Positions 5,451 to 6,536 of a stretch of 6,536 nt of DNA are shown one piece after another. Positions within the stretch are counted from its first letter, which is position 1. Each line of letters starts with the position of its first letter. The DNA is from Spirochaetia bacterium (GTDB taxonomy: Bacteria > Spirochaetota > Leptospirae > Leptospirales > Leptonemataceae), in assembly GCA_016195395.1 (NCBI GenBank), contig JACPZR010000380.1, positions 1-6,536 of the forward strand. Reading direction: 5' to 3'. The notes under the pieces were generated by a model. That model had not been told where the DNA came from and searched no databases. It was given only the letters and a program-made list of their open reading frames with translations. The translations under genes were made by a program, and so were the position numbers.

Positions 5451-6536
5451 ATGCTCCGACGGATTCTCCGCTTTCTCACGCGTTCTCCCCTAACGGTCGA
5501 GGACCTTCTCCCTTTCCCTGATGGGAGACGCATATACCGCGAATTTCATAAGTTACGACGGGAACTGATGGACCCCGAAGCCTTGAAGGTGATCAACCGC
5601 CTGAACAGGCACGGCTACCGGTCATTTCTCGTGGGAGGATGTGTCAGGGACATGCTCCTGGGCCGCCGGCCCAAGGACTTTGACGTCGTCACTTCGGCCA
5701 CGCCCGCGCAGATTCGCAAAGTATTCTCCAACAGCCGACTGATCGGCCGGCGCTTCAAGATAGTTCACGTTGTATTCCGGGGCGGCAAAGTCATCGAGGT
5801 CTCCACGTTCCGCAGCCTTCCGGAACACCGATTCGACGCTGCCACCGCCAAGAAAAAAACAAACGTCATGATGAAGCGTGACAACGAGTTCGGGAACTCG
5901 CGCGAAGACGCTGCCCGCCGCGACTTCACCATCAACGCTCTCTTTTTTGACCCGCGGAACGAAAGCCTGATCGACTATGTGGGCGGGTTTGATGATATCC
6001 AGAACAAACGCATCGCTGTGATCGGTGACGTGGACCTGTCGTTCCGGGAAGACCCGGTGCGGATGTTCCGCGCTGCGAAGTTTGCTGCACTTCTCGACTT
6101 CAACCTGGACGCCGCCGTTCTCAAAGGTATCAAGAAGCACCGCGACGAGATCCAAAAAGCGAGTCCGTCACGGATGCTCGAAGAGTACTTCAAAGTCTTC
6201 CGCACGGGAAAGACCAGCCTTGTCATCAAGTCGCTCGCGGAAACGGGCCTCCTCAAGTCGCTTCTACCGGAGATCTGGGATGCGAGCGGCGCGCGGATGG
6301 ACGAGGACTTCTTTCAGACGAAGCTGGGACGTCGCCTTGAAATCGCGGACCGCATGCTCACAGAAAGGGAAGAACTGACAGCCAATATTTATCTGGGACT
6401 CTTGTTCTCTGATCTCGTGAGCCAGGTGTTCACAGGACGCCTGAAGAACGTTATGGAATATGTGAAGTCCCGGTTGGACCCCGTTTCCAAGCGTATGCAG
6501 CTGCCGGGCCGGGATAGAGACCGGTTGATCCAGATG
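5451..6536 (+). CDS. pcnB: Poly(A) polymerase PcnB (nucleotidyltransferase superfamily), cut by the right edge
   Basis: PcnB adds 3' poly(A) tails that promote RNA decay. The visible 362 residues carry the class II nucleotidyltransferase head: LVGGCVRDMLLGRRPKDFDVV (60-80, split by GG and VRD), with catalytic D76 and D78 and third carboxylate E116 (IEVSTF). RRDFTIN (156-162), DYVGG (175-179) and REDPVRMFRAAKFAA (199-213) follow, then the helical RNA-binding body. LIGRRFKIVHVVF (97-109) is the signature that separates bacterial poly(A) polymerases from CCA-adding enzymes. The segment R30-E-F-H...R-R-E-L..DPEALKV (30-47) matches the N-terminal conserved stretch of E. coli PcnB, which supports ATG 5451 rather than the internal ATG at residue 40. 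No Shine-Dalgarno precedes 5451. An in-frame TTG at 5409 is possible but less likely. The C-terminal part lies beyond the window. Confidence 0.93.
   Translation, partial: MLRRILRFLTRSPLTVEDLLPFPDGRRIYREFHKLRRELMDPEALKVINRLNRHGYRSFLVGGCVRDMLLGRRPKDFDVVTSATPAQIRKVFSNSRLIGRRFKIVHVVFRGGKVIEVSTFRSLPEHRFDAATAKKKTNVMMKRDNEFGNSREDAARRDFTINALFFDPRNESLIDYVGGFDDIQNKRIAVIGDVDLSFREDPVRMFRAAKFAALLDFNLDAAVLKGIKKHRDEIQKASPSRMLEEYFKVFRTGKTSLVIKSLAETGLLKSLLPEIWDASGARMDEDFFQTKLGRRLEIADRMLTEREELTANIYLGLLFSDLVSQVFTGRLKNVMEYVKSRLDPVSKRMQLPGRDRDRLIQM

Noticed and set aside
5622..6155. 177-codon minus-strand frame
   Set aside because: It is antisense to the catalytic head of PcnB, whose motifs are unmistakable.
5451..6536. 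CCA-adding tRNA nucleotidyltransferase instead of poly(A) polymerase
   Set aside because: The GRRFKIVHVVF motif and the PcnB-like stretch ahead of the head domain are typical of PcnB. The CCA-type sequence at that position is different.

Overview
The window is a gene-dense stretch of bacterial chromosome with moderately high GC, GTG as well as ATG starts, and genes packed with overlaps or gaps of a few bases. I see no mobile elements, CRISPR arrays, tRNA or rRNA. The organism cannot be fixed from sequence alone. A PcnB-type poly(A) polymerase, a membrane-anchored M23 peptidase, stand-alone cyclic-nucleotide-binding proteins and a large membrane-anchored SGNH-like protein (reminiscent of the Leptospira DUF1574 group) would suit a Gram-negative-type bacterium, perhaps a GC-richer relative of Leptospira. 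That is a weak inference.

Layout. (1) 1-1081, minus strand: an AXE1-type (cephalosporin-C deacetylase / acetyl-xylan esterase) alpha/beta-hydrolase. It keeps the family framework but has lost the nucleophilic serine and the catalytic histidine. A probable second minus-strand gene starts 5 bases after its stop and runs off the left edge. (2) 1082-1162: a short divergent intergenic region with a perfect 7-bp inverted repeat and the ribosome binding site of the next gene. (3) 1163-4315, plus strand: a very tight four-gene operon. It encodes two single-domain cyclic-nucleotide-binding proteins (the first with a degenerate phosphate-binding cassette, the second canonical), a membrane-anchored SGNH-hydrolase-like protein with a large insert, and an RNase Z-like metallo-beta-lactamase-fold hydrolase. 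The genes are joined by a 2-base gap, then overlaps of 1-4 bases and 4 bases. (4) 4350-5324, minus strand: a membrane-anchored M23 (LytM-type) peptidase, convergent with the operon. (5) 5325-5450: a second divergent intergenic region, with an 18-bp near-perfect palindrome. (6) 5451-6536, plus strand: pcnB, cut by the right edge.

Working together. The four-gene operon looks like a unit in which cyclic-nucleotide sensing (two CNBD proteins without any DNA-binding domain) is coupled to an extracytoplasmic SGNH protein and a cytoplasmic metal-dependent hydrolase. The last could conceivably act on a phosphodiester such as the signalling nucleotide itself. This is inference from gene order and family traits. 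The M23 peptidase and pcnB are ordinary cell-wall and RNA-metabolism genes, probably unrelated to the operon.
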